This document shows, one piece after another, positions 16,497 through 25,557 of a stretch of 64,000 nucleotides of DNA. Positions within the stretch are counted from its first letter, which is position 1. Each line of letters begins with the position of its first letter. This DNA is from Micromonosporaceae bacterium KJ-029 (GTDB taxonomy: Bacteria; Actinomycetota; Actinomycetes; Mycobacteriales; Micromonosporaceae). The stretch covers positions 620,001 to 684,000 of the forward strand of contig BIFP01000008.1 of NCBI GenBank assembly GCA_005402585.1. The letters run 5' to 3'. The translations under genes and the position numbers were made by a program. The notes below the pieces were generated by a model. That model searched no databases and was not told the origin of the DNA. It saw nothing but the letters and a program-made list of their open reading frames with translations.

Positions 16497-17663
16497 CTAC
16501 CGGATGTTCGCGGTGTGGCCGAGGGAGTAGCGGCCGGGCTGCGGCCAGATGGTCAGGCCGTGCGGTCCCTTGCCCACCGGGATACGGGCCAGCAGCTTGC
16601 CGTCCCTCGTGCCGATGACGTAGACCTCGTTGTGGTAGCGGCCGGACAACCACAGCTTGCTCCCGTCGGCGGACAGTCCGCCCATGTCCGGGCTGCCGCC
16701 ACCGGGGATCTGCCAGGTCGTGGTGGGCTTAAGGGTGGCCAGGTCCAGGACCGTGATGCTGCCGGCGTCCCGGTTGGTGACGTAGGCGAGCTTGCTGTCC
16801 CGACTGAAGTAGATGCCGTGCGCGCCACGGCCGGTGGGGATGAAGTCGGTCTGTCGGCTGGCCTGGGCGTCGAAGACGTACACGCCGTGGGCGTGCATGT
16901 CGGCGACCAGGAAGTGTTGCCCGTCCGGGGTGAGCCGGGTGTCCTGCGGCATCCCGTCGCGGGTTTCGGTCAGGGTGAACTCGCGCAGCTTCTCCAGGCT
17001 GACCGTGTCCAGCACGATCATCCGGTTGGCGAACTCGCAGCTGAACAACATGATCTTCCCGTCGGCCGAGTAGTCCATGTGGTTGATGCCCGCGCACTCG
17101 GGATACCGCTTCGAGCGCACCCGCTGCCAGTTGCCCACGTCGTAGAAGTCCAGCCGCTGATACGCCTCGGCGACCACGATGGCCTGCGCGCCGTCCGGGG
17201 TGAAGTAGAGGTTGTAGACGTCCTCCAGCATCCGGAACTCGCCGGGCTTGCCGGTGCGGGGGTCGACCGGTACGAGCCCGCCGTCGGGGATCTTGCTGGA
17301 GGCGACGTACAGCGTCCGCAGGTCGTAGGACGGCACGACGTGCTGCGGCTCGGGACCGCCCGGGAAGGTGTCCACCACCTTGTACGTGTTCGGGTCGATC
17401 ACCGACACGTCGTTGCTCTTCGTGTTGGGCACGTAGACCAGGGTCTTGTCGCCGCGTACCTGGTCGGCCAGCATGTCGGCGCCGGCCCCCGCGTACACGT
17501 CTCCCGCCCGTGGGTAGGGCGGCATCCCCGCGACCAGGGGGCCGAACGGCGACGGGCTCGCCGCCTGCGTCGTCGGGGGTGACTGTCGCCGCTCCCCCTC
17601 GGCGGTACAACCGCCGCCCACGAGCAGCATCACCACGAGGACGGCCCTCCGATTTCGCCTCAT
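16497..17663 (-). CDS. Lipoprotein YVTN/YncE-type beta-propeller
   Basis: A 388-residue extracytoplasmic lipoprotein. The signal peptide ends in VGGGC, with the lipid-bearing cysteine at residue 19, and is followed by a Ser/Pro/Thr-rich spacer. From about 70 on, seven or so repeats fit YVTN-type blades, for example LVYVPNTKSNDVSVIDPNT, LAYVTNRDAGSITVLDLAT and LWLSGRYHNEVYVIGT. Such propellers are secreted binding or scaffold proteins; no enzyme motif is visible. It converges with the polysaccharide deacetylase (18-bp gap), so a cell-wall role is possible but only by proximity. Confidence 0.85.
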   Translation of the reverse strand: MRRNRRAVLVVMLLVGGGCTAEGERRQSPPTTQAASPSPFGPLVAGMPPYPRAGDVYAGAGADMLADQVRGDKTLVYVPNTKSNDVSVIDPNTYKVVDTFPGGPEPQHVVPSYDLRTLYVASSKIPDGGLVPVDPRTGKPGEFRMLEDVYNLYFTPDGAQAIVVAEAYQRLDFYDVGNWQRVRSKRYPECAGINHMDYSADGKIMLFSCEFANRMIVLDTVSLEKLREFTLTETRDGMPQDTRLTPDGQHFLVADMHAHGVYVFDAQASRQTDFIPTGRGAHGIYFSRDSKLAYVTNRDAGSITVLDLATLKPTTTWQIPGGGSPDMGGLSADGSKLWLSGRYHNEVYVIGTRDGKLLARIPVGKGPHGLTIWPQPGRYSLGHTANIR

Positions 17664-17722
17664 CCGGGCATTTTAAGGGCCATTTCAGCTGCATACCGAC
17701 CAGATGCTACGAACCGGGACGG

Positions 17723-20068
17723 TCACAGCAGGCGCCGGCGAGTCAGCGAGCGCAGCGCGACGTACCCGATCGGGGCGGGTATCCAGAACGTCGCGAGCCG
17801 GTAGATCAGGACACCGGCGACAGCGACGTCGATCGGCACGCCGTAGAGCAGCAGCCCGGAGGCCAGGGCCGCCTCGGTGGCACCGAGGCCGCCCGGGGTG
17901 GGCGCGGCGGTGGCGACGCCCTCCCCGACCACAGAGACCAGGATCACCGGGGGCAGCAGCGACAGGGTGGCCGGCTGACCGACCGCGAGCAGCCCGAAGT
18001 AGAGGCTGAGACCGTAGGCGAGGGTGAGCGCCACCGCCGACACCAGCAACCGGGTCAGCCGGTGCTGGTGGATCAGCGACCGCAGCGCGCCGAGGCTCTG
18101 CCGGGCCGCGGCGCGGCCGCGGTGGCGCAGCCGGGGCACCGCGAGCACCGCCGCGACGGCCAGCAGGACCACCAGGACACCGAGCAGCAACGGCAGCGCC
18201 TTGCTGGTGGCGGCGTGTTCGACGGTACGGACCGGCTGACGCGCGAAGGGCAACAGCACGGGCAGCAACAGCGCGACCGATGCCACACCAGCCGCCCGGG
18301 AGACCGCCACCGCGGTGGCCGACTCGGCGGCGCTGAGCCCCTTCTGGTGCAGATAACGCAGGCTGAGCGCGGCACCACCGACGCTGCCCGGGGCCAACCG
18401 GTTGGCGAAGGAAGCGGCCACCTGCACGACGTTGGCCTCCCCGAACGGGACCCGGTTGGCGGTGGACAGGCGCAGCACGAGGGCGCTGAGCAGGTAGGTG
18501 GCGACCGAGCCGAGCAGGGTCGCGACGAGCGCCAGTGGATGCGCGTGGACGATCAGACGCAGCGCGGTGCGTACCTCGCCGACCTGCGGGAGCAGGACGT
18601 ACACCAGCACGCCGAGCGCGACCAGCAGCAGGATGCCGCGTGGGGTGATCCGCACGACCCGGGCCAACCGGGGCTCCCGCTGCGGGCAGCGGCGCAGGAT
18701 CTCCTCGCGTACCTGCTCCAGCAGGTCGGGGGTTCGCCGCAGGGCGTCGCGGCTGGCCCGGGAGAGGACCGCCCGTTGCAGGTACGGCACGCTCTCCGCG
18801 ACGTGCTCAACGCCGATCTCGTCCATCGCGGTACCGACCGCGGTCGCCGGATCGACCCGGCCGGCGAGCGTGACCAGCAGCTCGACGAGGTCCCGAGCCT
18901 GCTGGTCGGCCGGGGCGCCGTCGATGCCGAACCCGAAGTCGACCAGATGGACGGCCCGGCCACCGACGAGGATGTTGGCCGCGCGCAGGTCCCGGTGGGC
19001 GATGCCGGCACGGTGCAGCAGCGCCACCTGCCGGCACACGTCCGCCACCACCGCGACCGGCAGCGGCCCGACCACCGAGTCCAACGGGGTGGCGTCGACG
19101 AACTCCTGCACCAGCACGGCATCTCCGTCGGGCAGGGTGGCGGTCGTGACCACCGCCGGGACCCGGACACCCGCCCGTTCGGCCAGCAGGGTCAGGTACG
19201 TCTCGTGGTCGCTCTGCTGCTTCGCGCTCAGGTAGGGCGGCTCGTCGGCGACGTGCCGGTAGCGCAGCCGCCGGTAGAGCTTGTACGCCCAGTCCGCGTC
19301 GCGCTGCTGCCCGCCGGTCACCTTGACGAACAGCCACCGCCCGTCGGCGATGACCGCCAGCCAGGGCCACGAACCACGGGCGTCGCCGGTCAGCGGCTCC
19401 AGGCGGACCACGTCGAATCCACGGTGTCGCAGCGTCCGGCGCAGGACACCGGCGGACCGTTCCGGGCCGACCTCCCCGACCATCAGCCGGGTCAGGCACA
19501 CCGCGAACCAGCCGACCAGGACCCCACCGACGGTGTCGAGGGGCAGGTGCGCGCCGACGTGCACCCGCGCCACGGCGACCAGGACGACGATCACCCACAT
19601 CAGGCGGCGCCACCGGGTACCGCCGGCCCGCGCCGCCACCAGCGCCAGCGCGGTGGCGACCGCGACGTGCCCGGACGGGTAGCCCAACCCACCGGTGATC
19701 GTGTCGTGCAGGGTGACGTCGAGCAGCAGGGCCGCCGGCCGTTCCCGGGCCACCGCGGCCTTGTTGACGACCGCCAGCCAGTACGCCAGGTTGCCGGCCA
19801 GCAGCAGGTCCCGCGCCAGCGCGAACCGCCGCAGCAGGCCGGCGAGGGCGGCGGCGACGAACACCGTGAGGTACGAGCCGACCTGCATGATCACGAACAG
19901 CGCCGGTGTCGCCACGGCCGGCAGGTGGTTGAGCAGGGCGAACAGGTCGCGTTCCCAGGCCGCGACCGGATGGTGGCGCACCAGCAGGCTCACCGCGACC
20001 ACCAGACCGGCCGAGACGGCCAGGCTGACCAGCAGGGCCGGCGACGGGCGATGCGTCCGGGATACCAC
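17723..20068 (-). CDS. PAP2 phosphatase / kinase-like / LPG-synthase-type membrane fusion protein
   Basis: A 781-residue polytopic membrane protein with three parts. Residues about 1-195 are a PAP2 lipid phosphatase: K103-x6-R110-P111, PSGH (131-134), and R168-x5-H174-x3-D178. Residues about 215-430 form a kinase-like domain with K249, HRDLRAAN (358-365; D360, N365) and DFG (377-379). Residues about 440-781 are the hydrophobic region found in lysylphosphatidylglycerol synthase/flippase (UPF0104) proteins, with SFANRLAPGSVGGAALS and the late GVATAAPTPGGLGATEAAL. It probably dephosphorylates a lipid-linked substrate and moves or senses it at the membrane. The start is GTG at 20068. A DedA-like gene lies divergently 153 bp away. 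Confidence 0.88.
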   Translation of the reverse strand: MVSRTHRPSPALLVSLAVSAGLVVAVSLLVRHHPVAAWERDLFALLNHLPAVATPALFVIMQVGSYLTVFVAAALAGLLRRFALARDLLLAGNLAYWLAVVNKAAVARERPAALLLDVTLHDTITGGLGYPSGHVAVATALALVAARAGGTRWRRLMWVIVVLVAVARVHVGAHLPLDTVGGVLVGWFAVCLTRLMVGEVGPERSAGVLRRTLRHRGFDVVRLEPLTGDARGSWPWLAVIADGRWLFVKVTGGQQRDADWAYKLYRRLRYRHVADEPPYLSAKQQSDHETYLTLLAERAGVRVPAVVTTATLPDGDAVLVQEFVDATPLDSVVGPLPVAVVADVCRQVALLHRAGIAHRDLRAANILVGGRAVHLVDFGFGIDGAPADQQARDLVELLVTLAGRVDPATAVGTAMDEIGVEHVAESVPYLQRAVLSRASRDALRRTPDLLEQVREEILRRCPQREPRLARVVRITPRGILLLVALGVLVYVLLPQVGEVRTALRLIVHAHPLALVATLLGSVATYLLSALVLRLSTANRVPFGEANVVQVAASFANRLAPGSVGGAALSLRYLHQKGLSAAESATAVAVSRAAGVASVALLLPVLLPFARQPVRTVEHAATSKALPLLLGVLVVLLAVAAVLAVPRLRHRGRAAARQSLGALRSLIHQHRLTRLLVSAVALTLAYGLSLYFGLLAVGQPATLSLLPPVILVSVVGEGVATAAPTPGGLGATEAALASGLLLYGVPIDVAVAGVLIYRLATFWIPAPIGYVALRSLTRRRLL

Positions 20069-20221
20069 CAGTCCTCGCCTTCCCCGGAGGCGGTCGTGGG
20101 CCTGCTGTCGAATCGAACCCTACGGGCTCGCCCGATGCCGCTCGGGGGTTTTGCCCCGTTCGATCGTCGGGCCCCGGGCCGGCGGGCAGGCCACAATCAG
20201 GAGGTGGACCGGTTGCTCACC

Positions 20222-20824
20222 ATGATCACCGCGCTGCCGCCGGTGATCGTGCTGACGCTGGTGTTCGCCCTGCCCGCGCTGGAGTCCTCCACATTGCTGG
20301 GGCTGGTCGTGCCCGGCGAGACGGCTGTCCTGCTCGGCGGGGTGGTGGCGCACGGTAGCGACCTGCCGCTGTGGGCGGTGATCGCCGCCGCGACGGCCGG
20401 AGCGTGGCTCGGCGACCAGGTCGGCTACCTGCTGGGACGACGCTACGGAGCGTCGGTGCTCGCGCACGCACCCGCCGTGGCGCGCCGCCACGTGGACCTG
20501 GACCGGGCGCGGCGGTTGGTGTCCACCCGGGGCGCGGCGGCGGTGGTGATCGGCCGGTGGGTCGCCGTACTGCGCACGGTGGTCCCGATCGTCGCCGGAG
20601 CCAGCGGCATGCGCCGGGCGTTGTTCGGGTGGGCGAACGTGGCCGGCGGGCTGGTGTGGGCGACCGGGGTGGCGGTGGCGGGTTACTTCGGCGCGGCGTC
20701 CTACCGCTACCTGGAGCGGGAGCTGGGCATCGGCACCTACGCCGTGCTCGGCGTGATCCTGGTCGCCGCGCTGCTGGTGTGGCGCCACCGCCGCGCGCGC
20801 CGCGCCACCGGCCCGGACCACTGA
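20222..20824 (+). CDS. DedA/SNARE-associated-type membrane protein
   Basis: A membrane protein of about 200 residues of the DedA family, which includes undecaprenyl-phosphate and phospholipid flippases. Visible family features are the N-terminal E-x-S-x-x-L-G-x-x-x-P-G-E (ESSTLLGLVVPGE), GAWLGDQVGYLLGRRYG, and the central GRWVAVLRTVVPIVAGASGM, followed by G-x(3)-W. The start is uncertain: AGGAGG (20199-20204) is 17 bases before this ATG but eight before an in-frame TTG at 20213. Its divergent neighbour combines a PAP2 phosphatase with a UPF0104 membrane part, which suggests shared work on lipid carriers. Confidence 0.84.
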   Translation: MITALPPVIVLTLVFALPALESSTLLGLVVPGETAVLLGGVVAHGSDLPLWAVIAAATAGAWLGDQVGYLLGRRYGASVLAHAPAVARRHVDLDRARRLVSTRGAAAVVIGRWVAVLRTVVPIVAGASGMRRALFGWANVAGGLVWATGVAVAGYFGAASYRYLERELGIGTYAVLGVILVAALLVWRHRRARRATGPDH

Positions 20825-20889
20825 CCGATGGCGGCAACCCGCCTCGCGACCGGTTCCAGATCGGCGGCGGTGAGCGGCGGCGGTGTGGG

Positions 20890-21894
20890 TCAGTGCCGTA
20901 CCCAGGTGACCGCGATGTCGCGGTCCAGCGCGAGCGGGAAGCCACCCGCCTCCCGCTCGGCGGCCACCCGGACCGGGTCGTCGACCTCAGCCCAGGTGCT
21001 GATCTCGACCTGGTGACCGCGCCGGCGCCAGGTGCCACGCAGTTCCCCGTCGACCAGCAGGGCGCCGGGTTGCCCGGTACCGGCGGGCCAGATCGCCGCA
21101 CGGTGTGCCGCGACCGGCACCAGCAACTCGCGGTCGGCGGCGAGCAGGTAGGAGTCGCCGGACGGCAACAGGCGTACGCCGCCGGCCTGGTGCGCGTCGA
21201 CCAGGGCGGCCCGGTCGGCGTCGAGGATCGCCGGGCCGCCCTGGCCCGCCACGGTCACCTCCGTCAGTTCGTCGGCCAGCGTCCGCCAGCTCTCGCGGGC
21301 GTCGCCGACGGACAGCCCGGTCCATCGGGCGAACCCCTGTGCGGTGGCCGGCCCGAGCGCACCGAGGAATCGGCGCAGCAGTTCCTGGCGTGCCTCGGCC
21401 GGGTCGACCTGCGGCGGGTCGGTCACCCACACCAGGGTGTCCCGGCCGTCCCAGCGGACCCGGAGCCGGCCGGTGGTGCAGGCCAGCAGGAGGCGCTCGA
21501 CCCGGTTGCCGACCGCGCCGAGCACCTCGCGCTTGCGGACCCGGCGCGAGCCGACCGCGTCCCGTACCGCGTCGGCCGCCTCGTACGCCGCCTGCCGCTG
21601 CCGGTCCTCGGCGGGCAGCAGGCCGAGGGTGAAGACCGCGATGTCTGCCTCCGCGACCACGTACACCGCTCCACGTGGCCCCCAGACCTGGGTGAACGCG
21701 GGATCGTCCCAGGCGCCCGGGCCGACCCCGCCGGCCCGGGCGTGCAGCGACAGGACCGCCGAGCGGGGCGCACCGTCCGCCAAGCCGCAACGCGCCGCCC
21801 GGTGGAGTGACCCGGCGGGCAGCCGGCGGTGCAGGTGCTGCGCGCGCAACCGGAACGCGATAACCTCATCCCGACGGACCGAGGCCGTCCCCAT
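20890..21894 (-). CDS. Winged-helix DNA-binding protein (HTH_42 / AlkZ-like)
   Basis: A 334-residue protein of the winged-helix family that includes the DNA glycosylase AlkZ. Typical segments are RLRAQHLHRRLP near the N-terminus, SLHARAGGVGP..W, VWGPRGAVYVVAEAD, the LRRFLGALGPATAQGFARWTGLS block, and LLVDGELRGTWRRRG near the end. AlkZ needs a Gln-x-Gln pair; here the matching place reads AQHL, so glycosylase activity is doubtful. Many actinomycete paralogues are uncharacterised. It is convergent with the DedA gene, and its start lies about 1.4 kb from the head of the redox genes, so it stands alone. Confidence 0.82.
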   Translation of the reverse strand: MGTASVRRDEVIAFRLRAQHLHRRLPAGSLHRAARCGLADGAPRSAVLSLHARAGGVGPGAWDDPAFTQVWGPRGAVYVVAEADIAVFTLGLLPAEDRQRQAAYEAADAVRDAVGSRRVRKREVLGAVGNRVERLLLACTTGRLRVRWDGRDTLVWVTDPPQVDPAEARQELLRRFLGALGPATAQGFARWTGLSVGDARESWRTLADELTEVTVAGQGGPAILDADRAALVDAHQAGGVRLLPSGDSYLLAADRELLVPVAAHRAAIWPAGTGQPGALLVDGELRGTWRRRGHQVEISTWAEVDDPVRVAAEREAGGFPLALDRDIAVTWVRH

Positions 21895-21990
21895 CAGGAC
21901 CCTCCCGCGATCGGATGCTGCACCCGCACCGGCTCCTCCTCGCCCTCGTCGAACCGTACGCGACCATCGGGCCCGGCCCCGACAGTCTCT

Positions 21991-22614
21991 TTAGAGGAGC
22001 GTGGACCAGTAGTCCCAGAAGCGGTGCAGGATGGCGGCCAGGATCACCGCGTACCAGGCGACGAGGACGACGCTGTGATAGCCAGCGATTCCGGCGAGCC
22101 GGGCCAGCGGGGACGACGGCGGGATCTGGCGGAGGTTGTGCAGGGTGGTGTAGAGAAAGATCGCGATGGTCACGACCCAGACCACCATGCAGTACGGGCA
22201 CAGCGCCGAGATGACGTACAGGCTCTGGTAGATCAGCCAGTGCACGAAGAGCACCCCGAAGGTGGCGCCGGCCTGCAGGCCGAGCCAGAACCAGCGGGGC
22301 AGCCGCACGCCGGCGAGCAGGACGACGCCGATGGTGGTGACCGCGGCGAACCCGGCGATGCCGAGCAGCGGGTTGGGGACGCCGAAGGCGGCGGCCTGCG
22401 GGGTGGTCATCACCGAGCCGCAGGAGAGGATCGGGTTGATGCTGCACGTCGGCACGTAGTCGGCGTCGGAAAGCAGGTTGATCTTCTCGACGGTGAGGGT
22501 GGCCGCAGCGAGCAGGCCGACGCCGCCGCCGATGGCCAGCACCCAGGCGGTGACCCGGGCGAGGAACCCGGTGTCCGGCGCGGTGTCCGGGCGGCGGTTC
22601 AGGGTGGCGGTCAT
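21991..22614 (-). CDS. VKOR-family membrane thiol oxidoreductase
   Basis: A 207-residue membrane protein of the bacterial vitamin K epoxide reductase family, which reoxidises DsbA-like partners and passes electrons to quinone. All four redox cysteines are present: C57 and C65 in the loop after the first helix (CSINPILSC) and CPYC at 139-142. About five membrane helices are visible. Its ATG at 22614 overlaps the stop of the DsbA-like gene by four bases (ATGA). The pair is therefore a complete disulfide-forming system for exported proteins, located downstream of copper and metal transport genes. Confidence 0.92.
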   Translation of the reverse strand: MTATLNRRPDTAPDTGFLARVTAWVLAIGGGVGLLAAATLTVEKINLLSDADYVPTCSINPILSCGSVMTTPQAAAFGVPNPLLGIAGFAAVTTIGVVLLAGVRLPRWFWLGLQAGATFGVLFVHWLIYQSLYVISALCPYCMVVWVVTIAIFLYTTLHNLRQIPPSSPLARLAGIAGYHSVVLVAWYAVILAAILHRFWDYWSTLL

Positions 22615-23273
22615 CCGGCGAGCGCGGCGTCGATGGCGGCGACCAGGTCGCCCTGGGTCCGCACCTGGGTCAGCTGGCGACCGTTGAGGAAGAACGTCGG
22701 GGTGCCCTGCACGCCGGCACTCTCGCCGTCGGCCCTGTCCCTGGCCACGCGGGCCGCGGTGGCCGGGTCGTCGAGGTCGCGCTGGAACCGGTCCAGGTCG
22801 AGGCCGAGGGTGCGGGCGTAGCCGACGAACGTCTCGGTCTGTGCCGTACGTTGGTGCCCCCAGGCGTCCTGGTTCTCGAACAGCAGGGTGTACATCTCGG
22901 CGAACCGGTCCTGGTTGGCCGCGGCCTGGGCGGCGCGGGCGGCCAGTTCCGCGTTGGGGTGGCTGGGGATCGGGAAGTACCGCACCACGAAGGTGATCCG
23001 GTCCTGGTAGGTGGCCAGGATCTCCTTGATCGCCGGGTACGCGGCGGCGCAGGACTCGCATTCGAAGTCGAGGAACTCCACCAGGGTGACCCTGCCGTCG
23101 GCGGCGGTGGAGAGCCGGTGGCTGTCGTCGCGTACCAGCACGGCCGGGTCGACGGCCTCGCCGGTGTCGCTGACCGCGCTCGGGGCGGTGTTCCGGTTGA
23201 GGGTCATCAGGCCGAGCACGACGAGGATCACTACCAGGATCATCGCCAGGGTCAGTCGGGTGTTCCTCGTCAT
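22611..23273 (-). CDS. Membrane-anchored DsbA-like thiol oxidase
   Basis: A 220-residue protein with one N-terminal transmembrane anchor (about 8-25) and an external thioredoxin-fold domain. The active site is CESC (72-75) in LVEFLDFECESC, and the cis-proline loop is GTPTFF; the inserted helical domain has the DsbA rather than classical thioredoxin length. It introduces disulfides into exported proteins and should be recycled by the overlapping VKOR gene. A 102-bp gap separates it from the copper gene upstream, so it may have its own promoter; that gap contains an A/T-rich GCTGATTTTCAGC repeat. Confidence 0.9.
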   Translation of the reverse strand: MTRNTRLTLAMILVVILVVLGLMTLNRNTAPSAVSDTGEAVDPAVLVRDDSHRLSTAADGRVTLVEFLDFECESCAAAYPAIKEILATYQDRITFVVRYFPIPSHPNAELAARAAQAAANQDRFAEMYTLLFENQDAWGHQRTAQTETFVGYARTLGLDLDRFQRDLDDPATAARVARDRADGESAGVQGTPTFFLNGRQLTQVRTQGDLVAAIDAALAG

Positions 23274-23375
23274 GCGGGTGTCAACCTTCTTCTCTGCGGG
23301 GTGCGACCAATGCTGTATCGACTGGCTGTCAGCTTGCTGAAAATCAGCGGCAGCGCCGGTGACCCGGCGGGACGC

Positions 23376-25388
23376 TCATCCGCGCACCTGGCGGTCCCGC
23401 TCGGCCAGCTCGACGAGCATCCGGTTGTAGGCGGCCAGTTCGGCGTCCTCGCGCCCCTCGGCCTCGGCCCGGTCGGCTGCCCGGTCGCGGCGGCGGGCCT
23501 CCCGCTGGTCGGCCTGGATCCACTGGTAGAGCAACGCCCCCATGACGATCACCGTGGGCAGCTCACCGAAGGACCAGGCGATGCCGCCGGCGGCGCGCTG
23601 GTCCTCCAGCGGCGTGGGCCCCCAGGGGCGGGCCAGCGCCGTCCACCAGTCGGCGGCGAGCACTGTGGACGATTGCATGAGGGCCACCCCGAGGAAGGCG
23701 TGCAGCACCATGCTGATCAGCACCAGGATCATCTTCAGCGGGTGCGGGACGCGGCGCGGGGCCGGGTCGATGCCGATGACGGCCCAGAAGAAGAGGTACC
23801 CGACGCCGAGGAAGTGGGCGACCATGGCCAGGTGTGCCGCGTGCGAGCGCACCGCCAGCTCGTACAGGCCGGTGAAGTACAGCACGTACAGGCTGGCCAC
23901 GTAGAGGGCGAGCGCCACCACCGGGTGGGTCAGCGCGCGGGACACCCGGGAGTGCAGGGCCGCCTGCAACCACTCCCGGGGGCCGGGCCAGCGCGGGTCG
24001 GTCGAGGGTGCCAGGGCGCGCAGCGCGAGGGTGATCGGCCCGGCGAGGACGAGCATGATCGGCGCGACCATCATCAGCAGCAGGTGCTGCACCATGTGTA
24101 CGGCGAACAGCACCGGCCCGTAGCGGGCCAGCCCGCTGGAGGTGGCGATGATGATCACCGCGCAGCCGGCCAGCCACAGCGCGGTGCGGGCCGGTGGCCA
24201 GGCATCGCCGCGCCGCCACAGTCGCCACACCCCGGCAACGTAGAGCCCGGCCGCGACCAGGGCGGCGGTGATGATCAGCGGTTCCGGCAGCCAGAGCCGG
24301 GCCACCGTCTCGACGCTCAGCGCAGGGGGCATCGGGAAGCCGAGGAGAGCGGTGGCCGGATCCTCCTCCGCCCCGCCGACCGGGGCGGGCGTCCGGGACA
24401 GTGCCACGGCGGTGCCCACCGCGGCGGCGAACAGCAGCGTCTCCACCACCGCGACCCGCAGGAAGGGACGCCGCCGGCCGGCGGTCAGGGCGGGGATCGC
24501 CCAGCGGCGGTGCAGCAGGCCGGTCACCGCGATCGCGACCAGCACAGCGGTCTTCACCAGCAGCAGCTGCCCGTAGCGGGTGCCGGTCAGATCGGCCGGA
24601 CCGGTCAGCCGTACGCCCGCCGACAGCAGCCCGGACGCGCCGACCGCGACCAGGCAGGCCAACGCCAGCGGGGTGAACCGGCGCACGGCGACCGCGAGGT
24701 CGGCGGCGCTGCCCCGGGCGGTGACCGCCAGGGCGAACAGGCCACCGGCCCACACCGTCACCGGCACGACGTGCAGCAGCAGGCCGGACACGGCCAACTG
24801 ATGGTTGCTCGCCGAAGCGGCGTGGCCGGTGAAGACCGGCGGCACCACCGCCGCCAGCGCGGCCAGCAGTGCCACCACCGCGCCGGCGGGCCGCAGGCTC
24901 CGCGCCGCGATCACCGCCGTGACCAGCGCGAGTACGCCGTTGAGGGCCAGCGCCTGCCCCAGCGGCACGGTCAGGGCGAAGTTCAGCACCGCGCGGATCG
25001 ACAACACCTGCGAGGCGGGCAGCCCGAACAGGTCGACCAGGGTGTAGCAGAGCGCGACCCCGGCGGCCACCGACCACAGGGCGGCGGTCAGCGCGGAGGC
25101 GCGCAGCCGGCGGTAGCCCAGCCCGGACAGCCGGCCGCCGTCGTCGCGCGGGGACAGGATCACGACCGCCAGCAGCAGCCCGACGGTGGTCACCGCCCCG
25201 ATCTGCGTACCCAGCCGGGCCGCCGGCAGCAGCCACGCCGTGGTCCGGTCCGGCTCGGGCAACCCGGGTGGCGTCGGCGGCACGCTGCCGCCACCCCACC
25301 ACAGCAGCGCCGCCCCGACCCCGGCCGCGACCAGCACCGTGGCCACGGGCACCAGCACCGGACGGCGCAGCACGGCAGCCGGACTCAT
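23376..25388 (-). CDS. CopD-CtaG fusion: copper uptake / cytochrome oxidase assembly membrane protein
   Basis: A 670-residue membrane protein with about fourteen hydrophobic segments. The N-terminal 350 residues match the CopD/YebZ copper-resistance domain (VFTGHAASASNHQLAVSG and VPVTVWAGGLFAL). The C-terminal part is the actinobacterial CtaG domain (LARYGPVLFAVHMVQHLLLMMVAP, HAAHLAMVAHFLGVGYLFFW, GVALMQSS), thought to deliver copper to cytochrome c oxidase. Repeated His and Met residues in membrane segments fit copper handling. The ATG at 25388 overlaps the stop of a 31-codon frame upstream, so translation may be coupled to the CDF gene through two mini-ORFs. Confidence 0.9.
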   Translation of the reverse strand: MSPAAVLRRPVLVPVATVLVAAGVGAALLWWGGGSVPPTPPGLPEPDRTTAWLLPAARLGTQIGAVTTVGLLLAVVILSPRDDGGRLSGLGYRRLRASALTAALWSVAAGVALCYTLVDLFGLPASQVLSIRAVLNFALTVPLGQALALNGVLALVTAVIAARSLRPAGAVVALLAALAAVVPPVFTGHAASASNHQLAVSGLLLHVVPVTVWAGGLFALAVTARGSAADLAVAVRRFTPLALACLVAVGASGLLSAGVRLTGPADLTGTRYGQLLLVKTAVLVAIAVTGLLHRRWAIPALTAGRRRPFLRVAVVETLLFAAAVGTAVALSRTPAPVGGAEEDPATALLGFPMPPALSVETVARLWLPEPLIITAALVAAGLYVAGVWRLWRRGDAWPPARTALWLAGCAVIIIATSSGLARYGPVLFAVHMVQHLLLMMVAPIMLVLAGPITLALRALAPSTDPRWPGPREWLQAALHSRVSRALTHPVVALALYVASLYVLYFTGLYELAVRSHAAHLAMVAHFLGVGYLFFWAVIGIDPAPRRVPHPLKMILVLISMVLHAFLGVALMQSSTVLAADWWTALARPWGPTPLEDQRAAGGIAWSFGELPTVIVMGALLYQWIQADQREARRRDRAADRAEAEGREDAELAAYNRMLVELAERDRQVRG

Positions 25389-25480
25389 CGCCCGCTCTCC
25401 CGCCCTCGGTTCGCCGTCGCGGTGACGGCGGGCACGGGCGGCAGGCGTACGGGCAGGACAGGGTGGTGCAGGCGGTTCAC
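25385..25480 (-). CDS. Candidate 31-residue mini-ORF between metal-transport genes
   Basis: A short frame that opens with GTG at 25480, overlapping the stop of the preceding mini-ORF (GTGA), and closes with a TGA overlapping the ATG of the CopD-CtaG gene. The peptide (MNRLHHPVLPV...RGRESGR) has two adjacent histidines and many prolines but no known motif. Third positions are about 87 percent G/C, in line with real genes here. It may be a coupling leader rather than a functional peptide, so confidence is low. Confidence 0.3.
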   Translation of the reverse strand: MNRLHHPVLPVRLPPVPAVTATANRGRESGR

Positions 25481-25557
25481 GGACGCTCCCCGGTGGCGGA
25501 CGGCTCGTCAGGTAGTCGCCAGCGGGGTGCGAATAGTTCCGGATGAAATGTCACCAT
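25477..25557 (-). CDS. Candidate 26-residue mini-ORF overlapping the CDF gene end
   Basis: A frame of 26 codons whose ATG at 25557 overlaps the CDF stop (ATGGTGA) and whose TGA overlaps the next GTG. The peptide starts MVTFHPELFAPRW and has no known motif. Third-position G/C is only about 62 percent, clearly below neighbouring genes, so this may be a chance frame or a leader that carries ribosomes from the CDF gene towards CopD-CtaG. Confidence 0.22.
   Translation of the reverse strand: MVTFHPELFAPRWRLPDEPSATGERP

Noticed and set aside
17510-20221. Long plus-strand frame running into the DedA-like gene
   Set aside because: Upstream of about 20204 the product is Gln/Arg/Gly/Asp-rich and antisense to the PAP2-kinase fusion. 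Only the final 200 codons have membrane helices and DedA motifs.
20890-21894. Confident call as the DNA glycosylase AlkZ
   Set aside because: The Gln-x-Gln pair needed for glycosylase activity is not present, so only the winged-helix family was assigned.
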